From a virus: a DNA stretch of 40,852 nucleotides. Both the position numbers and the translations under genes were made by a program. Location: positions 1 through 40,852 of the IMG/VR virus record IMGVR_UViG_3300007363_000006; one strand, 5' to 3'. Positions 29,065 to 37,186 of the stretch are shown piece by piece. The notes under the pieces are model-generated. The model was not told where the DNA came from. It saw only the letters and a list, made by a program, of their open reading frames with translations, and searched no databases. Each line of letters opens with the position of its first letter. The first letter of the stretch is position 1.

Positions 29065-31475
29065 TACGTCAACTCCGTCACTCTAGCTGCGCCAGTGGCA
29101 GAATCCCATACGCCAGTTATGATTCCAGTGTAAATATATTGTGCCGGAAGTTCATAATAGTCGTCTTGGTTTAATTTCACAGTAAAACTTGTTGTCGATG
29201 CAGTTGATCCAAGCTTCAAATACAAGATTGCAGTTGAATCATTAAAAATTGTAGCTCCAAGTCTTGATGCGTTTGATGCAACAAGAGTCACACTTGCAAC
29301 ACTTCCAGCAACGGAACTTGTGGTGCTTGTCGATGATTTCGGAAGTGTGGAAATTGTTACCGCACCTGTATTGCACGCGGTAACTTTAGTGTTTAAAGCA
29401 CTAAGCGTTGTTTCGGTCGCTGCGCCTGTAGGCAAAGGCAACGACGCTGCACTAATTGCAAATGTACCTGTGCCAGCGTTAGCAGTAACAGTTCCATCTA
29501 CTGTTAAACTTCCGCCGTTATCAGTTACGGGAAACGCAGCTCCAGTTCCAGGTTGCACTGGAAGCGCTTTTGCTAAAGTAACAGCTCTTTGTGTGCCTGA
29601 TTCGTTCCAGTTAATTTGATTACCAGTTGGAGTAGCAGCCGCAGTTCCATCAGCATATTGAGTACCGCCACCAAATGACGTGATCTGGTTTCCAGAGCCA
29701 TCAATGATTGCAACATCAATACCGCGTGATGTTCCAGCCAAATGTGAAGTTAGTGAGTTACCAGAACCGTCAAGATTCCTGACAGACCAGTTTCCTGACT
29801 GAGTAGCTGCTACAGTTCCAGATACTGGCTGAGTAACACCGCTGCCATCAACAAGTAACCGAGTTGAAGTTACTGTCAGGTTAGCAGGAATTTTTCCGTT
29901 TAGAGTTGAAAGAGTTGTCTCAGTAGCCGCTCCAGTGGGAAGCGGGAGTGATGCTGCGCTGATAGCAAATGTTCCAGTTCCGGCGTTAGCTGTTACCGTT
30001 CCACTAACTGGCTGAGTAGTTGCAGACCCGTCTACTCTGACGGCTCCAGCAGTTGTGAGCGACAAGGGATTTGATTGACCAGTCGTATAAGTAGGAGCCG
30101 CAGTCGTTGTTGCTCCTAAAATCAAATTGCCCTTTTGACCGCTAGTTGTTGAACCGATCGAAAGCGATAAGTTATCTGTATTCGTTTTAACGGACGCTAG
30201 GTTGCCACCACTTTCAAGTGCGAGAGCTGACGTGTTTAAGTTAGTTCCTGCATTGGCGGTAACAGACCATGCGCCTGATTGAGTGGCAGCTATCGTTCCG
30301 TCTACAGTAATTGATCCGGCATTATCCGAAATCGGAATCGCCGAAGTAAACGGATTAACTTGCGATGCAAGTGTTACGTTAGGAAGCGTTAAAACATCAA
30401 CGTCACCGATGTTATTTGTTCCAGCCGGAAGTGCCGTGCTGATTGTAACCGCTCCTGTATTGCAGGCAGTAACTTTACCGTTCAAAGAACTAAGAGTTGT
30501 TTCAGTCGCGGCACCCGTTGGAAGCGGAAGCGATGCGGCTGAAACGGGCTGAGTAACACCTGAACCGTCAACAAGTAATCTTGTTGAACTAACAGTCATT
30601 CCAATTGGAATTCTTGCAGTATTGTTTTTAACGTCAGTTAAAGTTGTATCGGTAGCGACGTTCGTTCTTGCCCCAGTTGAATCAAGAACGGCAACGTCAA
30701 GACCTCTCGACGAACTCACTAAATGAGACGTGATGCCGTTTCCTAATGTGTCTTGAGTTCGTACTTGATAAATTCCGCTTTGAGTAGCGGCAACTGTTCC
30801 ATCAACTGTCAGGCTTCCGCCATTATCGGTAACTGGAATTGCTGATTGATCGGAACTTATTGCAACGGGCAACGAATTGGCCATTGTATTTTGGCCAACT
30901 ACTCCCGTTATATCGCCTAAAGCTACAGTGAGACTTCCGCTTGGTGTGACTTTAACGTCAACGTATGAACTTCCGCCAGCGGTTGTCTTGCCCTGGATTA
31001 CTGACTTAGTTAATTCGGCAAAAAAGTAATCGGTTGGATTTTGGTTAAGTCTTAAAAGTGAGCTTTGAACTCGCGTTGGTTTAAGAATTGTTTGAAGTCT
31101 AAAAGCAGTCTGAGCCGATCCACTATTTGTATATACAACGCGAGCGTATTTATATTCGACATTAAATACATATCCAACACCAGTGGGGCTTGTGTATGTA
31201 GTTGAGTGCGAGTGATCCCAATTTGTTCCATCGGGAGAAAATTGTACTGTTACGCCATTTGTTGCTGACGCTACATCGGAATAGACGTTGACGTTAATTA
31301 CGGCAAAATCCGTAACGTCCATTGCTGATCCAGTAAATACAGCATTGGCACCTAGAGGCGTAGTAGAAGAGTTACCAGCATTAACATAACCTTTGATGTA
31401 ATCTACAGTTACGTTACTTGCGCCACCGCCACCGCCACTACTTTTTGGAGAACCGCCAATTCCAATATGGCCCAC
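29064..31475 (-). CDS. repeat-rich tail/fibre protein, 803 aa
   Basis: A GTG start (31475) with GGAGG upstream gives MGHIGIGGSPKSSGGGGG, then a beta-sandwich-like domain (VTDFAVINVNVYSDV...TVQFSPDGTNWDH) and about 600 residues of short repeats: SLTVDGTVAATQSG, STRLLVDGSGVTQPVS (twice) and ASLPLPTGAATETTLSxLN (three times). The C-terminal domain ends in strands (FTVKLNQDDYYELPAQYIYTG). This is a likely fibrous virion protein with a repeated beta shaft. The three copies of one segment are identical in residues but use different codons. Confidence 0.7.
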   Translation of the reverse strand: MGHIGIGGSPKSSGGGGGASNVTVDYIKGYVNAGNSSTTPLGANAVFTGSAMDVTDFAVINVNVYSDVASATNGVTVQFSPDGTNWDHSHSTTYTSPTGVGYVFNVEYKYARVVYTNSGSAQTAFRLQTILKPTRVQSSLLRLNQNPTDYFFAELTKSVIQGKTTAGGSSYVDVKVTPSGSLTVALGDITGVVGQNTMANSLPVAISSDQSAIPVTDNGGSLTVDGTVAATQSGIYQVRTQDTLGNGITSHLVSSSRGLDVAVLDSTGARTNVATDTTLTDVKNNTARIPIGMTVSSTRLLVDGSGVTQPVSAASLPLPTGAATETTLSSLNGKVTACNTGAVTISTALPAGTNNIGDVDVLTLPNVTLASQVNPFTSAIPISDNAGSITVDGTIAATQSGAWSVTANAGTNLNTSALALESGGNLASVKTNTDNLSLSIGSTTSGQKGNLILGATTTAAPTYTTGQSNPLSLTTAGAVRVDGSATTQPVSGTVTANAGTGTFAISAASLPLPTGAATETTLSTLNGKIPANLTVTSTRLLVDGSGVTQPVSGTVAATQSGNWSVRNLDGSGNSLTSHLAGTSRGIDVAIIDGSGNQITSFGGGTQYADGTAAATPTGNQINWNESGTQRAVTLAKALPVQPGTGAAFPVTDNGGSLTVDGTVTANAGTGTFAISAASLPLPTGAATETTLSALNTKVTACNTGAVTISTLPKSSTSTTSSVAGSVASVTLVASNASRLGATIFNDSTAILYLKLGSTASTTSFTVKLNQDDYYELPAQYIYTGIITGVWDSATGAARVTELT
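29390..30550 (-). repeat. protein-level internal repeats in the 803-residue tail gene
   Basis: The segment ASLPLPTGAATETTL is encoded three times (about 29393-29455, 29900-29960 and 30485-30545), within longer units that also contain a TACNTGAVTIST or TSTRLLVDGSG part. Codons differ at many synonymous positions between copies, so the repeats are old and kept by selection on the protein, not by recent DNA duplication. Confidence 0.75.
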
Positions 31476-31781
31476 TTACTCCTCCGTTTCATATTCTATG
31501 CGAACAGCATCACCAGAAGTTCCAACTAGATAAATTTTGGAAAGATCGTATGTGGTATTATATCCACGAGCCAAAGCACGAGCGTATTTTTCGTTTGTTT
31601 CACCAGGCTGCAAAAACATTCCAGAATTTATTGTTACTGTTGAATCACCGACATAAATATCGGCTGCATTTGTCAATTCAGCACGAATTGCAAATCCTTG
31701 AGTCATGATTCGACTAGAAGATATTTTCTCAGCCGATCCTGACCCAAGGACTTTGCGAAAAGTTTTAATCACTGTTGCCAT
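31476..31781 (-). CDS. small virion protein, 101 aa, paralogue of the gene before it
   Basis: The protein is beta-rich with the motif DIYVGDSTV, then G-x-F-L-Q-P-G, a YDLSKIYL strand and GDAVRIEYE at the end. The upstream 100-residue protein has the same order (HIYLGDSNV, LQLKVG, FNLKNMWV, EKVSILYF). Small proteins of this type follow the capsid gene in several phages and may decorate capsid or fibre bases. The start overlaps the upstream stop as TAATG; the next gene begins one base after its stop. Confidence 0.65.
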   Translation of the reverse strand: MATVIKTFRKVLGSGSAEKISSSRIMTQGFAIRAELTNAADIYVGDSTVTINSGMFLQPGETNEKYARALARGYNTTYDLSKIYLVGTSGDAVRIEYETEE

Positions 31782-32083
31782 TATTGGAAATAAAGTATCG
31801 AAACTTTCTCACCACTAACAGAAGCGTCAACCCACATATTTTTCAGATTAAAATAATCATCTCTACCAGCAATTTCTAAATCACCAATAACTAGGGGAGG
31901 TGCTCCAACTTTTAATTGAAGACCAACTGTTGAAGATACGTTTGAATCTCCAAGATAGATGTGACCAGTATTTGCAGCATGACCTGCAACAATAATTTTT
32001 TTAACCATCAAATCAGTAGCAGAAACTTGTACACGAGTACCAGCGGTAGTAACCGTTTTATTAAGCGTGGCAAATTGTGCCAT
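31781..32083 (-). CDS. small virion protein, 100 aa, paralogue of the gene after it
   Basis: AGGAGG lies before the ATG. The protein is small, neutral and beta-rich, with VKKIIVAGHAANTGHIYLGDSN and a final strand KVSILYF. The shared I-Y-x-G-D-S motif with the following gene points to duplication of a single beta-sandwich domain. It is the second gene after the capsid gene; a decoration or attachment role is inference. Confidence 0.65.
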   Translation of the reverse strand: MAQFATLNKTVTTAGTRVQVSATDLMVKKIIVAGHAANTGHIYLGDSNVSSTVGLQLKVGAPPLVIGDLEIAGRDDYFNLKNMWVDASVSGEKVSILYFQ

Positions 32084-32101
32084 TTTAACCTCCTAAAAAA
32101 G

Positions 32102-32428
32102 TTACTGAGCAGCTTTAAGAACAAGAACTCGAATAACTGCACCAGCGCCAGGGTCGCCCGTCCAAGCAACTGCAAGTTGGTTTGCGGTTCGCGAGGTGTC
32201 CGTCCATTGAACAAGTGCAGTTCCGTTAGCACCTTTAGTTTTTTGTGAAACAGCAAGAATTTGATCGGCGGCAGCAAGACCTGTTACGGTCAGGGTTGCG
32301 GTAGCAGCGCCACCAGCGGAAGCTGCTGAATCATAAACTTGAATGTTAACGAGATCGCCAAGATTGCACTTACGAGCAGTGCCATTCATGCGGTTTAAAA
32401 GAAATACATCACCTACAGATGCGGCCAT
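32102..32428 (-). CDS. small Ala/Gly-rich virion protein, 108 aa
   Basis: It lies just downstream of the capsid gene, behind a 146-bp gap with a strong AAAAGGAG ribosome site. The protein (MAASVGDVFLLNRMNGTARKCNLGD, then Ala/Thr/Val-rich strands ending IRVLVLKAAQ) is beta-rich with no enzymatic motif. Position suggests a capsid-decoration or head-completion protein, but I know no exact family. Confidence 0.6.
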   Translation of the reverse strand: MAASVGDVFLLNRMNGTARKCNLGDLVNIQVYDSAASAGGAATATLTVTGLAAADQILAVSQKTKGANGTALVQWTDTSRTANQLAVAWTGDPGAGAVIRVLVLKAAQ

Positions 32429-32574
32429 TTTATTTTCTCCTTTTTTTTAACAGGTTGCCCACCTCAAGCGGTGAGCTATTCCTGATTTCAATATGTTAAA
32501 CATTGACGTAAAATCTTTTTATTGACTCTACGTCAATGTTTTTTTATAATCGTTTTATATCTTAGAAATCGAGC
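32429..32574. promoter_or_regulatory. capsid 3' intergenic region with 13-bp inverted repeat and a plus-strand promoter
   Basis: Arms AAACATTGACGTA (32498-32510) and TACGTCAATGTTT (32529-32541) pair perfectly over an 18-base loop. On the minus strand this hairpin follows the capsid gene and could stabilise or partly terminate its transcript, although no T-run follows on that strand. On the plus strand the right arm runs into T7, and TTGACT (32522-32527), 17 bases, then TATAAT (32545-32550) form a near-perfect sigma-70 promoter pointing into the antisense strand of the capsid gene. Activity is unproven. Confidence 0.5.
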
Positions 32575-33837
32575 TTAGTAGCTGATTCCATAGATAATTC
32601 CGCAATGTCCTGGGGCTTTTACCACGAGGTCGCCTCGAAGGCTTACGTCAACGATATATTTATACCCAGAAACTCCCCTGACAACATAGTATTCGTTTCC
32701 GTCGGGTGATTTTTCACGATGGAACATACGATCCGTCGCAAATACACACGCCTTGGGATCAAGGAATACAATATAGCTATCTGACGCCTCTTGCACTCCA
32801 ACCAACTTAAGTGCTCCGTTGACCGAAGTAATTTCGATCTCAGTCCAACCAAATTCAGATGCTTTAGTTGCAGTAGGAGTAACTTTGTAGCCACCCTTCT
32901 GAGTCTCAATTAACTTCATAATCGAACCCAAGTGCTTGTAGCTCATAAGAATCGTATTCGCGTTACCTTTAGCGCGTGTACGAACTTCAGTATAAGCGTC
33001 AAAGAGACGTTCAAGAAGATTAGTAGCGGTGATCGCCGATCCGTCTACGTTTACAGCTTGCAAATAAGGATATGCAAGTTTGGAAACACCGTGCAAGTTA
33101 GCTGCACCACCGTTAGCTGCGCTCAAAAGAGCATCATACAACGATTGGAAACCAGCAGACTGAGCACCAGGGTGGTAGCATTTTGCCGCTTGTGCAACGG
33201 TATATGCAGAAATTGAAAATGCACTACCACCGCGAGTATCCGACACAGTTACAACTTTAGTGTTTACGTTTACAGCCGTAACATAAAGTGTTTGAGGCGA
33301 AGAGTTACCATCGTCGAGCGAAAATTTCTGACCAAGAACAAAACGATCAATGCGGTCTACAGTCATAAGACCAGTACCACCAGTGTCGCCGTCAGCGGTC
33401 AAAGTTGCAAAGTGCGGGCCACCAAGAAGGTTGATCGACACAACTTCTTTGAAGTATTGCATCATCGCTTCGATGCGGTCAGGGAGAATCTTAAGGAAAG
33501 ATTTCTCGTTAGGGCCGCCGTCGTGTTCTTGCAAATCGCGGGAATGGAATTGCATGGTCGCGTTCACGTGCTTTTGTGAATTGATTCGTCCACGGACGAA
33601 TTGGTCTTCAGCAATATCTGACTCACCTGCCAAGCTACCAAATTCGATTGATGAAGCACCTGCTCCCACAAAAGGCACAATATAAGCCGCTTCTCCTGAC
33701 ACAGAACTTGCGCCGCGCCAACCTTCGTCGATTTCGACGTTGTTGAGCATCCAATCGCGTTTAATCATTTCTTCTTTGAGTAGTTCTAGCGGCATATAGT
33801 CTTTCAACATTGCCGAGAACGATCTTGTTACTGACAT
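32575..33837 (-). CDS. major capsid protein, HK97-like fold, 420 aa
   Basis: Length and sequence style fit a podovirus/SU10-type major capsid protein. There is an N-terminal helix (SFSAMLKDYMPLELLKEEMIKRDWML), an extended E-loop-like segment with GASSIEFGSLAGESDIAEDQFV, a spine helix (IEAMMQYFKEVVSINLLGG), a P-domain region (ANTILMSYKHLGSIMKLI) and a C-terminal sheet with KACVFATDRMFHREKS. AAGGAG precedes the ATG; scaffold gene upstream and small virion genes downstream complete the usual order. It assembles the icosahedral shell. Confidence 0.85.
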   Translation of the reverse strand: MSVTRSFSAMLKDYMPLELLKEEMIKRDWMLNNVEIDEGWRGASSVSGEAAYIVPFVGAGASSIEFGSLAGESDIAEDQFVRGRINSQKHVNATMQFHSRDLQEHDGGPNEKSFLKILPDRIEAMMQYFKEVVSINLLGGPHFATLTADGDTGGTGLMTVDRIDRFVLGQKFSLDDGNSSPQTLYVTAVNVNTKVVTVSDTRGGSAFSISAYTVAQAAKCYHPGAQSAGFQSLYDALLSAANGGAANLHGVSKLAYPYLQAVNVDGSAITATNLLERLFDAYTEVRTRAKGNANTILMSYKHLGSIMKLIETQKGGYKVTPTATKASEFGWTEIEITSVNGALKLVGVQEASDSYIVFLDPKACVFATDRMFHREKSPDGNEYYVVRGVSGYKYIVDVSLRGDLVVKAPGHCGIIYGISY

Positions 33838-33848
33838 TTATTTTCTCC

Positions 33849-34757
33849 TTAATCTAATTGTTTGGCACGCTTCTTAAGATCATCAAGTGATCTAATAGCT
33901 TGCCGTGTTGGTGATCCTGATCCTTTTCCGACGTTAGGAATCACACGTTTTCCTGTTGTTGCTATTTGTTGTGGTGCCATTGTTGCTTGTTCTTGAGTTG
34001 CGCCCAAGAACGGCGAAAATTCTCTTGATACAAGAGAGAGCAACTGGCTTGGGCGAACATGAGTACCTTGCTGGGCCACCATGTAGGCTCCTCGATCAAT
34101 GACAAGAGACTTGAAAGCACCTTCTCCGTAAGCCTTGTCATAGGCTGACTTCAACGAAGAATACTCGGGCTTGGCTAGCTCCATATCAAGCTCGATGTCA
34201 GTTACGCGGGCCAACTCTTGCGAAGCTTGCTCGCGATACATCATATTCTCTTCCATGATTCGCTCTTTTTCAAGCTCCATCATTTTTTTTGCTTCAATAG
34301 CTTCTTGTTGTTCTTGTGGAAGCTGTGCTCGATCAAGCTTAGCCTTCACAATCTTAAACAACATATCATCGGTGTAACCAAGCTCTTGAAACACTCGATC
34401 ATGATCTTCCTTACCATAATGATATTGCAGCTTGTTTACGCGATCTACAATTGGCTTCCATTCTGATTCATAGGTGCCAATTTTCTCGCGATACTTAGAC
34501 GCAGCATCAGCACGCTGAATATAATCGCGAACCTTTTTCAACGAATCATCGTCCTTAATCAATCCACGAAAAAACGGATCAATCTCACGCTTCTTACCGT
34601 CAAATTCATAAGTGTAATCAGGAGTCCACGCGGACGCTTGCGCATCAGGGGTAGATGCTTGCTGAGTCTGCGTAGATGGAGCTGATTGAGTTACTTGCGT
34701 TTGCTGTGTTGTTAGTTCTGTTGACGTGTCTGTGCCTGTTGTTTCTTCTGTTGCCAT
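33849..34757 (-). CDS. scaffold protein, 302 aa
   Basis: It lies between portal and capsid, the standard scaffold position. The N-terminus is Thr/Gln-rich and disordered (TTQQTQVTQSAPSTQTQQA), the middle is a long charged helix (QEQQEAIEAKKMMELEKERIMEENMMYREQASQELARV), and the C-terminus has a basic tail (RSLDDLKKRAKQLD) like the capsid-binding tail of P22-type scaffolds. It guides procapsid assembly and is then removed. No protease motif is present. Confidence 0.75.
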   Translation of the reverse strand: MATEETTGTDTSTELTTQQTQVTQSAPSTQTQQASTPDAQASAWTPDYTYEFDGKKREIDPFFRGLIKDDDSLKKVRDYIQRADAASKYREKIGTYESEWKPIVDRVNKLQYHYGKEDHDRVFQELGYTDDMLFKIVKAKLDRAQLPQEQQEAIEAKKMMELEKERIMEENMMYREQASQELARVTDIELDMELAKPEYSSLKSAYDKAYGEGAFKSLVIDRGAYMVAQQGTHVRPSQLLSLVSREFSPFLGATQEQATMAPQQIATTGKRVIPNVGKGSGSPTRQAIRSLDDLKKRAKQLD

Positions 34758-34805
34758 AATAATCTCCGCGCCGCAATCCCTCGCGAGGCGCTCTGCTATC
34801 AGAAA

Positions 34806-36917
34806 CTAGAGTGTTTCTGTTGAGGGTGGAATAACTTCGGCTTGGAGTCCTTGCGCAGTAGGCTGACTATTAGCAGCCACTTCAGGCGAAGCCTGTCCAA
34901 GCATCGCAATAGCACTTTCTGGCATTGTTTCCATTTGTCTCTTAAATGTTCCTTGATCTTGAAGCTTTTCAATGAGCCAGTTGAGAGCATCATACGGTAC
35001 ACGCGCTCTGCGCGTTCTCTCAGGATTGACAGGATCTTGAATGAAGAAGTCCACACCAACCATCGCTCCACCATCAGGAATAAACCCAGATTGCGCACGA
35101 AGTGCAGCATCTCGTTGAGAACTTACAATATCAAGGTGCGCTGCGATATAGTCCTGATACATCTGTTGCATTTCAGGGGCCATGAATTGAAAGTCTGCTT
35201 GATTCATTCGCATGGTAGCCTTGTTGACAAGAAAGTCATGAGGCTGTGATTCAGTTACAATCGGCATCATCCCGCGATCAAGAGAAAGTAAATCGTTTGT
35301 TGCCATTGTTTCATTCATCGTTAAATCAGAAAATAAATCATCAACATTGGCGTAAGGAAGGCCCTTAATAAGCTTACCAATCATATTCTGATCCAAACTT
35401 GAACCAACATACTGTAAAGCGTGTTGAATAGTAAGAGTACGACCAAGCTTGGTTTCAACATCTTCTGATTGAGCTTCAATCACAATCTCAAGAGACTGAT
35501 CGTTTGCACTCTTAAATTCAGGAATGTTGACCATCTCACTTCGACCAACAGAAAATACAACCATATCATCTGGAATGTAGTATTTCGCCATTCTCAAATA
35601 TGTCATGCAAACGCGTTTCAAGAATCCTTCAAACGGCTTGATGTAACGTAAAAATTTCTTCTTCTGAGATGCAGCCCTAAAAAGCAACGTGTGCGGATCA
35701 AGATTGGCTTCAACATCTTCTTCTTCAATGTCAGCCAAATCATACATCTCACTTACAGTGCTCTGTGCATAACCAACATATTGATCTCCTGATCTACCAG
35801 GAAGGACTGTGGGAGCTGGGCCAGAGACAGTAACAGCTCGAATTCCAGGAAGTGTAGCTCCAGCAGAAACCTTAGCTCCATTCTGCAAAATAAGCTTATC
35901 ATCGCCCAGCGTGACTTGCGTTTCGGCAATCTTACTAATAGCCCTGTTGACCTCAAGCTGAGAATGTCTAAGAGGTTCAACAGCACTAATGCCACGACAC
36001 TTAGTCTGAATGTACTCATATCGTTCGCAAACAATCGGGAAAATTCCTTCAGGAAGCTCTCCTTCATCTAAGATAACTCCGGCTGAATGAATGTAGTAAT
36101 AGCCTTTCGGATATTCAGGGCTAGGCTTAAAGTACCACTCCTTAACAAGCACTTCATCTTTCTTGTTTCGTCTATACCCTTGGTTAATATCGAAAACCAT
36201 AAATGGTTGCTCATAAGAACCGCCACCAATTTGATCTGCTTTATCAGGGAATAGTTGCTTTAAGTTATCAGTCTTAACTGACTTGCGAAGACAATAATAA
36301 GTGGAATCTTTTAACGCTTGAGCCGATGGATCTCGAAGCACGTTGAAAGCAAAAATCTCTTCAAACTTAAGCTGCCCTTGATGAACTGGCTTAGTTTCAT
36401 CAGCCACAGGCTGGCCCATTTCATCAACTGCGGGCTGACCATCTGGAGTCATCAATGGCTCATGGCCAACAATCGGGCCAGCAGTTTCATCCCAATAAAT
36501 CTTAGCCCACACTTCACCAATGCCAACAAAATCATCAGACCATTGACGAACTAGATTGGAAAAATCATTTCTCTCTTTGCCATCAACCCAAATAGCTTGA
36601 TGTAATTCTGCTGATTTCTGATCTTGAAGTTCTTGCCTATGTTTCGGGCCTACAGTGACAGATGGAGATGTGGCAACAATCATGTTGCTGATACGACGAA
36701 TGATGCGACCAAGGTGGTTCTTCGTTAGCCTAATTCGCACGTTTTCTTGCAAGTCAATCGACTGCCTAATGCGCTGAAACTGAGATCCGCGCTTGTAGTA
36801 GTGATCTCCAGAAATCATGAGGAGTCCACTCCTCATTTTAGCGAAATCCTGCTTATCGCACTCTTCTGATTCGGTGTAGAGTCTATCTAAATCCTTGGCT
36901 GAGTTAATCTTAATCAC
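34806..36917 (-). CDS. portal protein, 703 aa
   Basis: This large portal resembles P22/SU10-type portals: an N-terminal helical wing (CDKQDFAKMRSGLLMISGDHYYKRGSQFQRI), NHLGRIIRRISNMIVATSPSVTVGP, a central region with YKVKEWYFKP-like strands (KDEVLVKEWYFKPSPEYPKGYYYIHS), CRGISAVEPLRHSQLEVNRAISKIAETQ (stem/crown helix) and a Met/Gln-rich C-terminus. It forms the dodecameric DNA gate at one vertex. The GTG start overlaps the stop of the 90-residue gene upstream. Length is at the large end, as in P22 (725). Confidence 0.85.
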   Translation of the reverse strand: MIKINSAKDLDRLYTESEECDKQDFAKMRSGLLMISGDHYYKRGSQFQRIRQSIDLQENVRIRLTKNHLGRIIRRISNMIVATSPSVTVGPKHRQELQDQKSAELHQAIWVDGKERNDFSNLVRQWSDDFVGIGEVWAKIYWDETAGPIVGHEPLMTPDGQPAVDEMGQPVADETKPVHQGQLKFEEIFAFNVLRDPSAQALKDSTYYCLRKSVKTDNLKQLFPDKADQIGGGSYEQPFMVFDINQGYRRNKKDEVLVKEWYFKPSPEYPKGYYYIHSAGVILDEGELPEGIFPIVCERYEYIQTKCRGISAVEPLRHSQLEVNRAISKIAETQVTLGDDKLILQNGAKVSAGATLPGIRAVTVSGPAPTVLPGRSGDQYVGYAQSTVSEMYDLADIEEEDVEANLDPHTLLFRAASQKKKFLRYIKPFEGFLKRVCMTYLRMAKYYIPDDMVVFSVGRSEMVNIPEFKSANDQSLEIVIEAQSEDVETKLGRTLTIQHALQYVGSSLDQNMIGKLIKGLPYANVDDLFSDLTMNETMATNDLLSLDRGMMPIVTESQPHDFLVNKATMRMNQADFQFMAPEMQQMYQDYIAAHLDIVSSQRDAALRAQSGFIPDGGAMVGVDFFIQDPVNPERTRRARVPYDALNWLIEKLQDQGTFKRQMETMPESAIAMLGQASPEVAANSQPTAQGLQAEVIPPSTETL

Positions 36918-37186
36918 TCTTCATCCCCCATTGCATTGTTTTCAAATGCAAGAGGATCAGAGATAAGAAGTTCATCCTTAATCATTTCTTCGACCATCAT
37001 TTCATCTTCCTTAGAAACAGGTCTATAGATGATTTCTTGTTGCTGAATCGTAGGCTCTTGCACCACGTCCATTGTATCCTTTTTTTCAGGAAACGTAATC
37101 TCAAGAGAGTCGAGCTTGAATCTCAAAACCCCTTCGGTAGAGCAAGTCTTAATAACCTGAACTAATCCCCTAGCATCCCATTCCAA
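36914..37186 (-). CDS. hypothetical acidic protein, 90 aa, between terminase and portal
   Basis: The apparent start is a TTG at 37186 within the end of the TerL gene, preceded by GGGAGAG; no ATG occurs before Met39, so the start is uncertain. The product is acidic (EDEMMVEEMIKDELLISDP; FENNAMGDEE) with one short beta section near the start. No family is recognised. Overlaps with both neighbours (25 and 4 bp) keep it in the packaging operon. Confidence 0.55.
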   Translation of the reverse strand: MEWDARGLVQVIKTCSTEGVLRFKLDSLEITFPEKKDTMDVVQEPTIQQQEIIYRPVSKEDEMMVEEMIKDELLISDPLAFENNAMGDEE

